From positions 1,054,001 through 1,118,000 of the forward strand of contig NZ_CP027727.1 of assembly GCF_003851685.1 (NCBI RefSeq): DNA of 64,000 nucleotides, given 5' to 3'. Both the position numbers and the translations under genes were made by a program. Below are positions 45,018 through 57,232 of the stretch, piece by piece; positions within the stretch are counted from its first letter, which is position 1, and every line of letters starts with the position of its first letter. Origin of the DNA: Pseudomonas sp. R5-89-07. Lineage in GTDB: Bacteria; Pseudomonadota; Gammaproteobacteria; Pseudomonadales; Pseudomonadaceae. The notes below the pieces were generated by a model, which was not told where the DNA came from, searched no databases, and saw only the letters and a list, made by a program, of their open reading frames with translations.

Positions 45018-45290
45018 TTATTCGCCTTCATCAAAGTAGTTATTGATCAACGCCACCAATGCGTCCATCGCTTCCTGCTCCTGCTCACCCTCGGTTTTCA
45101 GGTGGATTTTGGTGCCTTTGCCTGCGGCGAGCATCATCATTGCCATGATGCTTTTGCCGTCGACCATCGACTCTGGAGTGCGCCCGGCGCGAATCTGGCA
45201 GGGGAACTTCCCGGCGACGCCGACAAATTTGGCTGATGCACGGGCATGCAAGCCCAGCTTGTTGATGATTTCAATTTCCAGAGCGGGCAT
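45018..45290 (-). CDS. ptsO: Phosphocarrier protein NPr
   Basis: A 90-aa HPr homologue of the nitrogen phosphotransferase system (PtsP-PtsO-PtsN). The phosphorylated His15 is in KLGLHARASAKFV, and the conserved Ser47 is in VDGKSIMAMMML. It relays phosphate from PtsP (not in the window) to PtsN, encoded 0.9 kb upstream. It is the last gene of the rpoN-hpf-ptsN-rapZ-ptsO cluster. Confidence 0.96.
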   Translation of the reverse strand: MPALEIEIINKLGLHARASAKFVGVAGKFPCQIRAGRTPESMVDGKSIMAMMMLAAGKGTKIHLKTEGEQEQEAMDALVALINNYFDEGE

Positions 45291-45306
45291 CGCGCAAGTG
45301 TTCCTT

Positions 45307-46164
45307 TCAGCTAAGGTCGCGGTGGCGAACCTGGACGTTCTTGAGGGTTTGTTGCAGTACCTGGCCGAGTCGTTCCGTCAGGTAGACGGAGCGGTGGTGA
45401 CCACCGGTGCAGCCGATGGCAATGGTGACATAGGCACGATTGCTTGCGGCAAAGCGCGGTAACCATTTGAGCAGGTAACTGGAGATATCCTGGAACATCT
45501 CTTCCACATCCGCCTGCGCGGCCAGGTAGTCGATTACCGGCTGGTCGAGCCCAGACTGATCGCGCAATTCCGGCTTCCAATAAGGATTGGGCAGGCAGCG
45601 CACGTCAAATACCAGGTCGGCATCCACCGGCATGCCACGCTTGAAACCAAACGACTCGACCAGAAACGCAGTGCCAGGCTCCGGCTGGTTGAGCAATCGG
45701 AGCTTGATGGCGTCGCGCAGCTGGTAGAGGTTCAGGTTGGTGGTGTTGATCTTCAGATCGGCCAGGTCGATGATCGGCCCCAGCAGTTTGGTCTCGTCCT
45801 CGATGGCTTCCGCCAGGGAGCGGTTGGCGCTGCTGAGCGGATGGCGTCGACGGGTTTCAGAGAAACGCTTGAGCAGGGTTTCTTCGTCGGCATCCAGGTA
45901 CAGCACGTCGCAATGAATATGCTTGGCACGCACTTCCTCAAGCAGTTCGGGGAACCGCGAGAGGTGGCTGGGCAGGTTGCGGGCGTCGATCGACACAGCG
46001 ACCAGCGGTTGCGCCAGTTCGGTATGGATCAGTGCGCGTTCCGCCAATTCCGGCAGCAGCCCGGCGGGCAGGTTGTCGATACAGTAGAAGCCGCTGTCCT
46101 CAAGAACGTTGAGCGCAGTGCTCTTGCCCGAGCCGGAGCGGCCGCTGACGATGATCAAACGCAT
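45307..46164 (-). CDS. rapZ: RNase adapter protein RapZ
   Basis: A 285-aa protein with an N-terminal P-loop (GRSGSGKST, 8-16) and the C-terminal domain with [30 protein letters not shown]. In E. coli RapZ guides RNase E to the small RNA GlmZ and so controls glucosamine-6-phosphate synthase. Pseudomonads lack obvious GlmZ, so the role here may differ. It lies between ptsN and ptsO. Confidence 0.95.
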   Translation of the reverse strand: MRLIIVSGRSGSGKSTALNVLEDSGFYCIDNLPAGLLPELAERALIHTELAQPLVAVSIDARNLPSHLSRFPELLEEVRAKHIHCDVLYLDADEETLLKRFSETRRRHPLSSANRSLAEAIEDETKLLGPIIDLADLKINTTNLNLYQLRDAIKLRLLNQPEPGTAFLVESFGFKRGMPVDADLVFDVRCLPNPYWKPELRDQSGLDQPVIDYLAAQADVEEMFQDISSYLLKWLPRFAASNRAYVTIAIGCTGGHHRSVYLTERLGQVLQQTLKNVQVRHRDLS

Positions 46165-46166
46165 GA

Positions 46167-46631
46167 TTATTGCCCGCTTTGTTCATCCAGGACGACCTGA
46201 TACAGGGCCTCATTACTGCTGGCACTGCGCAGTTTTTCGCGTACTTCCTTGCGGTCGAGCATGCTGGCGATCTGCCGGAGCAGCTCCAGGTGCGCATCGG
46301 TGGCGGCTTGCGGGACCAGCAGAACGAACAGCAGGTCGACCGGGGCGCCGTCGATGGCGTCGAAATCGATGGGGTGATCCAGGTGCAGCAGGGCGCTGAC
46401 GGGTGTTTCGCAGCCTTTGAGACGACAGTGGGGGATGGCGATGCCGTTGCCAAAACCGGTCGAGCCGAGTTTTTCACGGGCAATCAGGGCCTCGAAGACA
46501 TCTTGCATCTCCAGTTCAGGCACTTGGCTACTGATCAGGTTGGCAATTTGTTCGAGGGCTTTTTTCTTGCTGCCGCCCGGCACGTTCACGAGGGAACGGC
46601 CGGGGGTCAGGATGGTTTCAAGTCGGATCAT
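46167..46631 (-). CDS. ptsN: PTS IIA-like nitrogen regulatory protein PtsN
   Basis: A 154-aa EIIA(Ntr) protein. The phosphorylated His68 is in [12 protein letters not shown], and the fold begins [19 protein letters not shown]. It regulates potassium transport, carbon storage and sigma-54 promoters in pseudomonads. It is co-transcribed with rapZ (two bases apart) and hpf. Confidence 0.96.
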   Translation of the reverse strand: MIRLETILTPGRSLVNVPGGSKKKALEQIANLISSQVPELEMQDVFEALIAREKLGSTGFGNGIAIPHCRLKGCETPVSALLHLDHPIDFDAIDGAPVDLLFVLLVPQAATDAHLELLRQIASMLDRKEVREKLRSASSNEALYQVVLDEQSGQ

Positions 46632-46641
46632 GGGGGGAGAG

Positions 46642-46947
46642 TTAACGACCTGTACCTTGCATCAGGTGCAGATTCTTTTCCTTATGCTTTATGAGTTGGC
46701 GGTCGAGCTTGTCGTAGAGCGAGTCGATCGCCGCGTACATGTCTTCATGTTCCGCATTGGCGACGAGCTTGGCATTCGGTACGTGCAGGGTGGCCTCGAT
46801 TTTCTGCTTGAGCTTGTCGACCTCCATGATGACCTGCACGTTGGTGATCTTGTCAAAATGCCCCGCAAGCTTGTTCAGCTTGCTCTCGGTGTACTCACGC
46901 AGGGGCTTGGTGACTTCCAGCTGGTGTCCACTGATGTTGACTTGCAT
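46642..46947 (-). CDS. hpf: Ribosome hibernation promoting factor (short HPF)
   Basis: A 101-aa protein that starts MQVNISGHQLEVTKPLREYTESKL and has the RaiA/HPF fold (HFDKITNVQVIMEVDKLKQKIEATLHVPNAKLVANAEHEDMYAAID with conserved basic residues after it). It binds 30S subunits in stationary phase and helps form inactive 100S ribosomes. It lies directly downstream of rpoN, as in most gammaproteobacteria. ATG 46947 is preferred over a longer frame. Confidence 0.95.
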   Translation of the reverse strand: MQVNISGHQLEVTKPLREYTESKLNKLAGHFDKITNVQVIMEVDKLKQKIEATLHVPNAKLVANAEHEDMYAAIDSLYDKLDRQLIKHKEKNLHLMQGTGR

Positions 46948-47021
46948 ACAGCTTCTCCTTCGTTGCCAGTGCATAAAGCGGCAGGCAAAACGCCTGCCAC
47001 TGGAACGCTGTGGCCCGCCCG

Positions 47022-48515
47022 TCACATCAAACGCTTTCGCTCGCTGGAAGGCGCGATCCCGAGAGACTCGCGGTACTTGGCGACGGTTCGACGGGCGACC
47101 TGAATGCCTTGTGCCTCCAGTAAACCAGCGATCTTGCTGTCACTCAACGGCTTTTTCTGATTTTCCGCGGCAACCAGTTTTTTGATGATCGCGCGGATCG
47201 CCGTGGACGAGCATTCGCCGCCTTCGGAGGTGCTTACGTGGCTTGAGAAAAAGTATTTCAGCTCATAAATACCCCGTGGGGTATGCATGAATTTTTGCGT
47301 GGTCACCCGTGAAATCGTCGATTCATGCATGCCGACCGCCTCAGCGATGTCGTGCAGTACCAGGGGCTTCATCGCTTCGTCGCCGTATTCCAGGAAGCCG
47401 CGTTGATGCTCGACGATCTGGGTCGCCACTTTCATCAGGGTTTCGTTGCGGCTTTGCAGGCTCTTGATGAACCAGCGCGCTTCCTGCAACTGGTTGCGCA
47501 TGAAGGTGTTGTCGGCGCTGGTGTCGGCGCGCCGCACGAAGCCGGCGTATTGCGGGTTGACGCGCAGGCGCGGCACCGATTCCTGGTTCAGTTCCACCAG
47601 CCAGCGTTCGTTGTCCTTGCGCACGATCACGTCGGGCACGACATATTCGGCTTCGCTGGACTCGATCTGCGAGCCAGGGCGAGGGTTGAGGTTCTGCACC
47701 AGCTCGATGACCTGGCGCAGTTCGTCTTCCTTGAGCTTCATGCGACGCATCAGCTGGCTGTAGTCGCGGCTGCCCAGCAGGTCGATGTAGTCGCTGACCA
47801 GGCGCTTGGCCTCAGCGAGCCAGGGTGTCTTGGCCGGGAGCTGGCGCAGTTGCAGCAGCAGGCACTCGCTGAGCGTGCGCGCGCCGATACCGGCGGGCTC
47901 GAATTGCTGGATCCGGTGCAAGACGGCTTCGATCTCGTCCAGTTCAATATCCAGTTCCGGGTCGAAGGCTTCAAGAATTTCCTCGAGCGTTTCGTCCAGG
48001 TAGCCCTGGTTATTGATGCAGTCGATCAGGGTGACGGCGATCAGGCGATCGGTGTCCGACATCGGCGCCAGGTTCAGTTGCCACAGCAAATGGCTCTGCA
48101 GGCTCTCGCCGACAGACGTACGGGTGGTGAAGTCCCACTCGTCATCATCATTGCTGGGCAGGCTGCTGGCGCTGGTCTGGTAGACGTCTTCCCATGCGGT
48201 GTCCACGGGAAGCTCGTTGGGAATGCGTTCGTTCCATTCGCCGTCCTCAAGGTTATCCACCGTGGGGGCGGTTTCCTGGTAGGACGGTTCCTGTACATCG
48301 GGATTGGGCTTTTGCTCGATGTTGTCGGCCAACGGGTCGGTATTGTCGAAGTCGTCGCCTTCTTCCTGGCGTTCGAGCATCGGATTGGACTCCAGGGCCT
48401 CCTGGATTTCCTGTTGCAGGTCCAGGGTCGACAATTGGAGCAGGCGGATGGCCTGTTGCAGCTGCGGTGTCATCGTCAGCTGCTGGCCCATTCTCAGGAC
48501 TAGCGATGGTTTCAT
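47022..48515 (-). CDS. rpoN: RNA polymerase sigma-54 factor
   Basis: A 497-aa sigma factor for -24/-12 promoters (nitrogen use, motility and many others). The Gln/Leu-rich region I is [29 protein letters not shown], an acidic region II lies near 55-120, and region III holds the core-binding part and the RpoN box [13 protein letters not shown] near the C-terminus. The length matches pseudomonad RpoN. It is downstream of lptB and upstream of hpf. Confidence 0.97.
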   Translation of the reverse strand: MKPSLVLRMGQQLTMTPQLQQAIRLLQLSTLDLQQEIQEALESNPMLERQEEGDDFDNTDPLADNIEQKPNPDVQEPSYQETAPTVDNLEDGEWNERIPNELPVDTAWEDVYQTSASSLPSNDDDEWDFTTRTSVGESLQSHLLWQLNLAPMSDTDRLIAVTLIDCINNQGYLDETLEEILEAFDPELDIELDEIEAVLHRIQQFEPAGIGARTLSECLLLQLRQLPAKTPWLAEAKRLVSDYIDLLGSRDYSQLMRRMKLKEDELRQVIELVQNLNPRPGSQIESSEAEYVVPDVIVRKDNERWLVELNQESVPRLRVNPQYAGFVRRADTSADNTFMRNQLQEARWFIKSLQSRNETLMKVATQIVEHQRGFLEYGDEAMKPLVLHDIAEAVGMHESTISRVTTQKFMHTPRGIYELKYFFSSHVSTSEGGECSSTAIRAIIKKLVAAENQKKPLSDSKIAGLLEAQGIQVARRTVAKYRESLGIAPSSERKRLM

Positions 48516-48699
48516 GGCAGGGGCTTAACACCTTATTCGCCGGCGCAATGCGCCATCCACGACAGGGCGCGTGAGCGCCAAACATAAGCAAATTATATGC
48601 CTGATATCGGGGGCTTTGCCTAGAGCGCGGTAACAATAAAAATACTGAGGTTTTTATTGACTCGCGCGCTCAACAGCGAATGGCCTGATACCACCGTGT

Positions 48700-49424
<725 letters not shown>

Positions 49425-49425
<1 letters not shown>

Positions 49426-49958
49426 TACTCGGCCTTCTTCTTCGGCTGGATGACCATGTCGATACGTGGGCGAGGTGCGGTGACCTTGTTGCCATTGGCG
49501 CGACCCGCCTGGGCGACCTGGGTCTGGGTGTTGTAGACGATCTTCTCGCCTTCGGTGGAGTTGCCGTCGGCACTGAGTACCTTGGCCTGATCAATCAGTA
49601 CGATGCGATTTTGCTGGGCATGGTACTGGATGGTCTTGCCATAGCCTTTCATCGGGCCCGGGTCTTCTGCCTTTTGCTTCTGTTCGAAGTAAGCCAGGTT
49701 GCCCACGGAGGTCACGACGTCGATATCGCCGGTCGCGGTGCGAGTCAGGGTCACGGTGTTGCCAGTGATCTTCATCGAGCCTTGGGTGATGATCACGCCA
49801 CCGGTGTAGGTGGCGACGCCTTGTTTGTCATCGAGCTGCGCATCGTCAGCCGAGATGTGGATCGGTTGCTGGCTATCGTTCGGCAGAGCCCAGGCGCTCA
49901 CGCTTCCCAGTGCTGCGCCCAGACCGAGCAAAATAGGGAGGGTTTTAACGAGCCTCAT
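49425..49958 (-). CDS. lptA: LPS transport periplasmic protein LptA
   Basis: A 177-aa periplasmic protein with a signal peptide (about 1-24, [18 protein letters not shown]) and the OstA/LptA beta-jellyroll ([39 protein letters not shown]). It forms the bridge carrying LPS across the periplasm. It overlaps lptC by 14 bases and lptB by one. Confidence 0.95.
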
Positions 49959-50517
49959 ACTGTCCTCTTACGTTCGATAGCAGGTGTATCCTGCTTTCTT
50001 TCAAATACGCTTTCATTCCCTTGCCAGTCGATACACCGCCAGCGCCGTCGATTCTAACGTCTTGCTCGGTCTGCGCATATTCCTTCTGTGGGAATACGGT
50101 CATGCGACTGCTGGTAATGATGGTGTCGCGGTTCTGTGCGTCTGTACGTGCGACGCGCACCGAGTCGATCAGTTCGATTTCGGTGCCGTCCGGGTTGACC
50201 TCGCCACGCAGGCTGGTGACATGCCAGGGCTGTTCGGTGCCGCGGTAGAGGTTCAGGTCCGGGTTGGTCAGCAGGCTGACTTCCGAAGCTTTCAGGCGCT
50301 CGACCTTATCGGAGACCAATACGTACTGCACCTTGCCATCGGGCAGGAACTGCACGGTGTGGGTGTTGGTGGCAAAGTTGTCGATGATGCTTTCATCCAC
50401 CTGCACGACAGGTTTGTCGAGAAAGCGCTCCGGGCTGATATTCCAGTAGCCCACCGCGAGGAGCAACGCGGCGATGACCCCGAACAGCAGGAAATTGCGA
50501 ATCTTTTTACTCAGCAT
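49945..50517 (-). CDS. lptC: LPS export protein LptC
   Basis: A 190-aa bitopic inner-membrane protein. A membrane helix lies near residues 8-26 (FLLFGVIAALLLAVGYWNI), followed by a periplasmic beta-jellyroll (VDESIIDNFATNTHTVQFLPDGKVQYVLVSDKVERL). It hands LPS from LptBFG to LptA. It lies nine bases after kdsC. Confidence 0.94.
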   Translation of the reverse strand: MLSKKIRNFLLFGVIAALLLAVGYWNISPERFLDKPVVQVDESIIDNFATNTHTVQFLPDGKVQYVLVSDKVERLKASEVSLLTNPDLNLYRGTEQPWHVTSLRGEVNPDGTEIELIDSVRVARTDAQNRDTIITSSRMTVFPQKEYAQTEQDVRIDGAGGVSTGKGMKAYLKESRIHLLSNVRGQYEAR

Positions 50518-50525
50518 ATAACGCT

Positions 50526-51050
50526 CTATAAGTAGGCGGCGTGGGCCGCTTCAAGACTGCCCTGGGCACGCAGGATCAATTCACAGAACTCGCGGGCGGC
50601 ACCTTCGCCGCCGCGGGCGGTGGTAATGCCATGGGCATGTTCACGCACAAACGCTGCGGCATTGGCCACGGCCATGCCCAGGCCGACCCGGCGGATCACC
50701 GGCAGGTCAGGCAGATCGTCACCCAGGTAGGCGACCTGTTCATAGCTTAGGTTGAGTTGGCCAAGAAGCTCGTCCAATACCACCAGTTTATCCTCGCGCC
50801 CCTGATACAGGTGAGGAATCCCGAGGTTTTGTGCGCGGCGTTCCACAACCGGTGTCTTTCGACCACTGATAATCGCGGTTTGCACGCCTGCCGCCATCAG
50901 CATCTTGATGCCCTGGCCGTCGAGTGTGTTGAACGTCTTGAATTCGCTGCCGTCTTCGAGAAAGTACAGGCGGCCATCGGTCAGCACGCCATCCACGTCG
51001 AATATCGCCAACTTGATGTTTTTACCGCGTTGCAACAGGTCGCTGGTCAT
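50526..51050 (-). CDS. kdsC: 3-deoxy-D-manno-octulosonate 8-phosphate phosphatase
   Basis: A 174-aa HAD phosphatase, C0 type without cap. The nucleophile motif is IFDVDGVLTDG (Asp18, Asp20), with IISGRKTPVVERRA and YLGDDLPDLPV further on. It makes Kdo for LPS from Kdo-8-phosphate. It directly abuts kdsD upstream and is followed by lptC. Confidence 0.96.
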   Translation of the reverse strand: MTSDLLQRGKNIKLAIFDVDGVLTDGRLYFLEDGSEFKTFNTLDGQGIKMLMAAGVQTAIISGRKTPVVERRAQNLGIPHLYQGREDKLVVLDELLGQLNLSYEQVAYLGDDLPDLPVIRRVGLGMAVANAAAFVREHAHGITTARGGEGAAREFCELILRAQGSLEAAHAAYL

Positions 51051-52025
51051 CTACATCACTCCTGCACGCAGCAAGTCGTGCATGTTCAGGGCGCCAATCG
51101 GGCGGTCATTCTCGTCGATCACCACCAGCGCGCCGATCTTGTGGTCTTCCATGATCTTCAGGGCTTCAGCAGCAAGCATTTCGGGGCGGGCGGTCTTGCC
51201 GTGGGGCGTCATCACCGCGTCGATGGTTGCGGTATGGATGTCGATGGTACGGTCCAGGGTGCGACGCAAATCACCGTCGGTGAACACGCCGGCCAGTCGT
51301 CCGTCGGTTTCCAGGATCACGGTCATGCCCAGGCCCTTGCGGGTCATCTCCATCAGTGCGTCCTTGAGCAAGGTGCCGCGTGGCACGTGGGGCAATTCAT
51401 CGCCCGCATGCATGACATTTTCCACTTTCAGCAGCAAACGACGGCCCAAAGCGCCGCCCGGGTGGGAAAACGCGAAGTCTTCAGCCGTGAACCCGCGCGC
51501 CTCCAGCAGTGCGACGGCCAATGCATCGCCCATCACCAAGGCTGCAGTAGTGGAAGAGGTGGGTGCCAGGTTCAGCGGGCAGGCTTCATGGGCGACATGA
51601 ACGTTCAAGTTCACTTCGGCGGCCTTGGCCAGGGTCGACTCCGGGTTGCCAGTGACGCTGATCATCTTGATGCCCAGGCGCTTGATCAGCGGCAGCAGGG
51701 TCACGATCTCGTTGGTGGTACCGGAGTTGGACAGGGCCAGAATCACGTCATCCTTGGTGATCATGCCCATATCACCATGGCTGGCTTCGGCCGGGTGCAC
51801 GAAGAACGCCGTGGTTCCGGTGCTGGCCAGCGTAGCGGCGATCTTGTTGCCGACGTGGCCGGACTTACCCATGCCAACCACGACAACGCGGCCCTTGCTG
51901 GCCAGAATCATCTCGCAGGCGCGTACGAAATCTGCGTCGATATGTGCCAGCAAACCTTCTACGGCTTCCAGCTCGAGGCGGATGGTGCGTTGTGCGGATT
52001 GAATAAGGTCGCTGGATTGGCTCAT
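51051..52025 (-). CDS. kdsD: D-arabinose 5-phosphate isomerase
   Basis: A 324-aa enzyme with an N-terminal SIS domain (about 40-175; GKGRVVVVGMGKSGHVGNKIAATLASTGT) and two CBS domains (about 210-324). It converts ribulose-5-phosphate to arabinose-5-phosphate for Kdo synthesis. ATG 52025 gives MSQSSDLIQSAQ; a 21-codon upstream extension is not supported. A TATAAT at 52060-52065 on the minus strand is a likely -10 element. Confidence 0.96.
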   Translation of the reverse strand: MSQSSDLIQSAQRTIRLELEAVEGLLAHIDADFVRACEMILASKGRVVVVGMGKSGHVGNKIAATLASTGTTAFFVHPAEASHGDMGMITKDDVILALSNSGTTNEIVTLLPLIKRLGIKMISVTGNPESTLAKAAEVNLNVHVAHEACPLNLAPTSSTTAALVMGDALAVALLEARGFTAEDFAFSHPGGALGRRLLLKVENVMHAGDELPHVPRGTLLKDALMEMTRKGLGMTVILETDGRLAGVFTDGDLRRTLDRTIDIHTATIDAVMTPHGKTARPEMLAAEALKIMEDHKIGALVVIDENDRPIGALNMHDLLRAGVM

Positions 52026-52336
52026 GTCTGAAATCGTATAGCCTGACGAAAAGTCGGCGATTATAGCGGTAATGATCAATTCCCTCACGCAAGTTCGTCA
52101 GGCTTTATTCTGAAGGGCTCTCGGAATCGTCTTGATAACATGGCCGGCAACGGTTTTTCGCTGTCCTGAATCTGAACAAGCGCTGTTCCGGCCTTGGGGG
52201 CTCTGCACCAGCAGTGATATAGTTCGCGGCCAGTTCGGTCCCGGCCAACCCATGGTGCAAACTATTGCGCATCCCTGTGCAAACGAAAGTCGCATGCAGG
52301 GTGTCTGAGTGAAAGGCTGCATCCCAAGGAGATTAG
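52026..52336. other. Divergent control region between kdsD and mlaF (311 bases, no gene)
   Basis: I see no supported ORF. On the minus strand TATAAT (52060-52065) is a -10-like element for kdsD, though no good -35 is seen. On the plus strand TTGGGG (52194-52199), 18 bases and TATAGT (52218-52223) make a candidate promoter for the mla operon, about 115 bases before mlaF. An AAGGAG ribosome site precedes the mlaF start. Confidence 0.5.
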
Positions 52337-53146
52337 ATGAGTGCCGATAACGCCTACGCGGTCGAGCTGAAGGGCCTTTCCTTCAAGCGCGGTACGCGCA
52401 GCATCTTCAATAACGTCGATATTCGCATTCCTCGCGGAAAAGTCACGGGCATCATGGGGCCTTCCGGTTGCGGCAAGACCACCTTGTTGCGCCTGATGGG
52501 CATGCAATTGCGCCCCAGTGCCGGTGAAGTGTGGGTCAACGGCCAGAACCTGCCGACGCTGTCGCGCAGCGATCTGTTCGATGCGCGCAAGCACATGGGT
52601 GTGCTGTTTCAGAGCGGCGCGCTGTTCACCGACCTCGATGTATTCGAAAACGTAGCGTTCCCGCTGCGGGTGCATACCCAACTGTCCGATGAGATGATTC
52701 GTGACATCGTGTTGCTGAAGCTGCAGGCCGTAGGGCTTCGCGGGGCCATCGACCTGATGCCGGACGAGTTGTCCGGCGGCATGAAGCGCCGTGTCGCCCT
52801 GGCGCGAGCCATTGCCCTCGACCCGCAGATCCTCATGTACGACGAGCCTTTCGTGGGCCAGGACCCAATCGCCATGGGCGTACTGGTGCGCCTGATCCGC
52901 CTGCTCAACGACGCGTTGGGAATCACCAGCATCGTGGTGTCTCACGACCTGGCCGAAACCGCGAGCATCGCCGATTACCTCTATGTAGTAGGTGATGGTC
53001 AGGTGCTGGGGCAGGGCACGCCGGAAGAGCTGATGAATGCCGATAACCCGCGCATTCGCCAGTTCATGACCGGCGATCCCGATGGCCCGGTGCCTTTTCA
53101 CTTTCCGGCAGCGGATTACCGCGCAGATCTTCTGGGGAAGCGCTGA
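52337..53146 (+). CDS. mlaF: Mla phospholipid transport ATPase MlaF
   Basis: A 269-aa ABC ATPase of the MlaFEDB inner-membrane complex that keeps outer-membrane lipid asymmetry. Walker [10 protein letters not shown] is near 42-50, the signature [14 protein letters not shown] near 144-157 and Walker [14 protein letters not shown] after it. First gene of mlaFEDCB; its stop overlaps the mlaE start. Confidence 0.96.
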   Translation: MSADNAYAVELKGLSFKRGTRSIFNNVDIRIPRGKVTGIMGPSGCGKTTLLRLMGMQLRPSAGEVWVNGQNLPTLSRSDLFDARKHMGVLFQSGALFTDLDVFENVAFPLRVHTQLSDEMIRDIVLLKLQAVGLRGAIDLMPDELSGGMKRRVALARAIALDPQILMYDEPFVGQDPIAMGVLVRLIRLLNDALGITSIVVSHDLAETASIADYLYVVGDGQVLGQGTPEELMNADNPRIRQFMTGDPDGPVPFHFPAADYRADLLGKR

Positions 53147-53943
53147 TGCGCAAAACATCTCTTGTCGAAAAGGTTCGCCTTTTCGGTCGCTCGGGCATCG
53201 ACATCGTCGAAGTCCTGGGGCGTTCGACTATTTTCCTGTTCCACGCCTTGCTTGGCCGCGGTGGCATCGGCGGCGGCTTTGGCCTGCTGCTCAAGCAGCT
53301 GCATGCGGTTGGCGTGATGTCCCTGGTGATTATTGTGGTCTCCGGGGTATTCATCGGTATGGTGCTGGCGTTGCAGGGCTTCAACATTCTGTCGAGCTAC
53401 GGTTCCGAGCAGGCGGTAGGGCAGATGGTCGCCCTGACGCTGTTGCGGGAACTGGGGCCGGTGGTCACCGCCTTGTTGTTCGCCGGTCGTGCCGGTTCTG
53501 CGCTGACCGCTGAAATCGGTAACATGAAATCCACCGAACAGCTGTCCAGCCTGGAAATGATCGGCGTGGACCCGCTCAAGTACATTGTTGCCCCGCGCCT
53601 GTGGGCTGGCTTCATTTCCCTTCCGCTGCTGGCAATGATCTTCAGCGTGGTCGGGATCTGGGGTGGTTCGTGGGTGGCAGTGGACTGGCTGGGGGTCTAT
53701 GACGGCTCTTACTGGGCCAACATGCAAAACAGCGTGACCTTCACGGGCGACGTGCTCAACGGCATCATTAAGAGCATCGTCTTCGCCTTTGTAGTGACCT
53801 GGATCGCCGTATTCCAAGGCTATGACTGTGAACCCACCTCAGAAGGGATCAGTCGCGCCACCACCAAGACCGTTGTGTACGCCTCGCTGGCGGTACTGGG
53901 CCTTGACTTCATTTTGACCGCCTTGATGTTTGGAGATTTCTGA
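53146..53943 (+). CDS. mlaE: Mla permease MlaE
   Basis: A 265-aa membrane subunit (MlaE/YrbE family) with five to six helices. The family core [43 protein letters not shown] lies in the middle, followed by [25 protein letters not shown]. It pairs with MlaF and holds the MlaD ring. The start and stop both overlap neighbours by one base. Confidence 0.96.
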   Translation: MRKTSLVEKVRLFGRSGIDIVEVLGRSTIFLFHALLGRGGIGGGFGLLLKQLHAVGVMSLVIIVVSGVFIGMVLALQGFNILSSYGSEQAVGQMVALTLLRELGPVVTALLFAGRAGSALTAEIGNMKSTEQLSSLEMIGVDPLKYIVAPRLWAGFISLPLLAMIFSVVGIWGGSWVAVDWLGVYDGSYWANMQNSVTFTGDVLNGIIKSIVFAFVVTWIAVFQGYDCEPTSEGISRATTKTVVYASLAVLGLDFILTALMFGDF

Positions 53944-54410
53944 TGCAAAACCGCACTGTGGAAATCGGTGTCGGCCTTTTCTTGCTGGCTGGCATCCTGG
54001 CTTTACTGTTGCTGGCCCTGCGGGTCAGTGGCCTGTCGGCCAGCCCCACCGCCGACACTTATAAACTTTATGCGTACTTCGACAATATCGCCGGTTTGAC
54101 GGTCAGAGCTAAAGTGACCATGGCCGGTGTGACCATCGGCAAGGTCACGGCAATCGATCTGGATCGCGACAGCTTCACCGGTCGAGTGACGATGCAACTG
54201 GACAAGAAGGTAGATAATCTGCCGACCGACTCCACGGCGTCTATCCTCACCGCGGGCCTGCTGGGCGAGAAGTACATCGGTGTCAGCGTGGGCGGGGAAA
54301 CAGCCCTGCTCAAGGATGGCTCGACCATCCACGACACACAGTCGTCGTTGGTACTTGAAGACCTGATCGGTAAATTCCTGCTCAATACGGTCAATAAAGA
54401 CGCCAAATGA
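53943..54410 (+). CDS. mlaD: Mla substrate-binding MCE protein MlaD
   Basis: A 155-aa protein anchored by one N-terminal helix (about 8-27, GVGLFLLAGILALLLLALRV), with one MCE domain (about 38-120, YKLYAYFDNIAGLTVRAKVTMAGVTIGKVTAI) that forms a hexameric ring around a lipid channel. The C-terminal LVLEDLIGKFLLN is the hydrophobic segment lining the pore. Third gene of the mla operon. Confidence 0.95.
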   Translation: MQNRTVEIGVGLFLLAGILALLLLALRVSGLSASPTADTYKLYAYFDNIAGLTVRAKVTMAGVTIGKVTAIDLDRDSFTGRVTMQLDKKVDNLPTDSTASILTAGLLGEKYIGVSVGGETALLKDGSTIHDTQSSLVLEDLIGKFLLNTVNKDAK

Positions 54411-54421
54411 GGAATCTGTTC

Positions 54422-55069
54422 ATGATCTCTACCTTGCGACGTGGCCTTCTGGTCCTGCTTGCAGCGCTGCCGTTGATGGCCAACGCAGCCGGTTCTGCCC
54501 ACGAACTGGTGCAGGACACCACCAACAAGATGTTGGCTGACCTGTCGGCCAACAAGGAAAAGTACAAACAAGACCCGAGCCAGTTCTATAACGCGCTTAA
54601 TACCATCGTCGGCCCGGTGGTCGATGCCGAAGGCATCTCCCGCAGCATCATGACCGTCAAGTATTCGCGCAAGGCGACGCCTGCGCAGATGCAGCGCTTC
54701 CAGGAGAACTTCAAGCGCGGCCTGTTCCAGTTCTACGGCAATGCCTTGCTCGAGTACAACAACCAGGGGATTACCGTCGCTCCGGCCGGTGATGAATCGG
54801 GTGATCGCACCAGCGTCAACATGACCGTCAAAGGTACCAATGGCGCCGTGTACCCTGTGCAATACACGCTGGAGAAGGTCAACGGCGAGTGGAAGCTGCG
54901 CAACGTGATCATCAACGGCATCAATATCGGCAAGCTGTTCCGTGATCAGTTCGCTGACGCGATGCAGCGCAATGGCAACGATCTGGACAAGACCATCAAT
55001 GGTTGGGCCGGTGAAGTGGCCAAGGCCAAAGAGGCTTCCGACAAGGAAGCCGGGAAGCCTGCGCAATGA
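54422..55069 (+). CDS. mlaC: Mla periplasmic phospholipid carrier MlaC
   Basis: A 215-aa periplasmic shuttle for phospholipids between MlaA and MlaFEDB. A signal peptide (MISTLRRGLLVLLAALPLMANA, about 1-22) is followed by the MlaC/Ttg2D domain (VVDAEGISRSIMTVKYSRKATPAQMQRFQENFKRGL). I chose ATG 54422, nine bases after GAGG; the ATG at 54407, overlapping the mlaD stop, would add five residues. Its stop overlaps the mlaB start. Confidence 0.94.
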   Translation: MISTLRRGLLVLLAALPLMANAAGSAHELVQDTTNKMLADLSANKEKYKQDPSQFYNALNTIVGPVVDAEGISRSIMTVKYSRKATPAQMQRFQENFKRGLFQFYGNALLEYNNQGITVAPAGDESGDRTSVNMTVKGTNGAVYPVQYTLEKVNGEWKLRNVIINGINIGKLFRDQFADAMQRNGNDLDKTINGWAGEVAKAKEASDKEAGKPAQ

Positions 55070-55371
55070 CCGAGTCGGCTGTTCGTCTCGGCAATGCCGG
55101 CGAGCTGTTCCTCAGCGGCGTGCTGGATTACCGCACCGGGCCTGACCTGCGCAAGCAGGGCCAGGCGCTGATCAAGGCCAGCGCCGCGCCTGCGCTGGTG
55201 CTCGATTGTTCAGCGGTGACCAAGTCAAGCAGCGTCGGCTTGTCATTGCTGCTGTGCTTTATGCGTGATGCCCAAGCGGCAAAAAAGCCGGTCAGTATTC
55301 GTGCATTGCCTGAAGACATGCGCGAGATCGCCGAGGTTTCTGGCCTGACCGAGCTGTTGGTACACCCTTAA
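55066..55371 (+). CDS. mlaB: MlaB STAS-domain protein
   Basis: A 101-aa cytoplasmic STAS-domain protein (LFLSGVLDYRTGPDLRKQGQALI, then LVLDCSAVTKSSSVGLSLLLCFMRDAQ). MlaB binds MlaF and is needed for the stability and activity of the transporter. The conserved serine of the STAS loop lies in KSSSVGL. Last gene of the mla operon, followed by a terminator. Confidence 0.94.
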   Translation: MTESAVRLGNAGELFLSGVLDYRTGPDLRKQGQALIKASAAPALVLDCSAVTKSSSVGLSLLLCFMRDAQAAKKPVSIRALPEDMREIAEVSGLTELLVHP

Positions 55372-55387
55372 TACACATTTATTAGAG

Positions 55388-55440
55388 AAGCCCCCCGTCA
55401 GAGTCCTGCTATGCGGGGTTCGCAGGCGCGGGGCTTTTTT
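55388..55440 (+). terminator. Terminator after mlaB
   Basis: AAGCCCC and GGGGCTT close a stem with further partial pairing inside (CCGTCAG region, GCGGGG), followed by six T residues. It lies 17 bases after the mlaB stop. Confidence 0.7.
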
Positions 55441-55486
55441 GTATGATGTGCGACCCGTGCGCACTGGGCGCCGATAGAGGTTGAGC

Positions 55487-57015
<1,529 letters not shown>

Positions 57016-57027
57016 CCCCCGCTGCAC

Positions 57028-57127
57028 TGTAGGAGCGAGCTTGCTCGCGAAAAACGTCAACGATAACGCGTTTATCCAGTATCAACGCGGTGCCCATGAG
57101 TTCTTCGCGAGCAAGCTCGCTCCTACA
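57028..57127. repeat. REP doublet (REPIN), family 2
   Basis: Arms TGTAGGAGCGAGCTTGCTCG and the complement flank a loop of about 55 bases. Its reverse strand closely follows the unit at 18231, including loop segments GGGCACCGCG and CGTTGACGTTTTTCGCG. It lies between murA and hisG. Confidence 0.9.
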
Positions 57128-57232
57128 CACACACACCGGTTTGTTTCAAATCGAGGCTGTAAGGGCCTCGATCTGTGTCTGGCGCCGTTTGTGACCGGAC
57201 AGCAATAGCCTGATGAAGGACTGACATTTCCC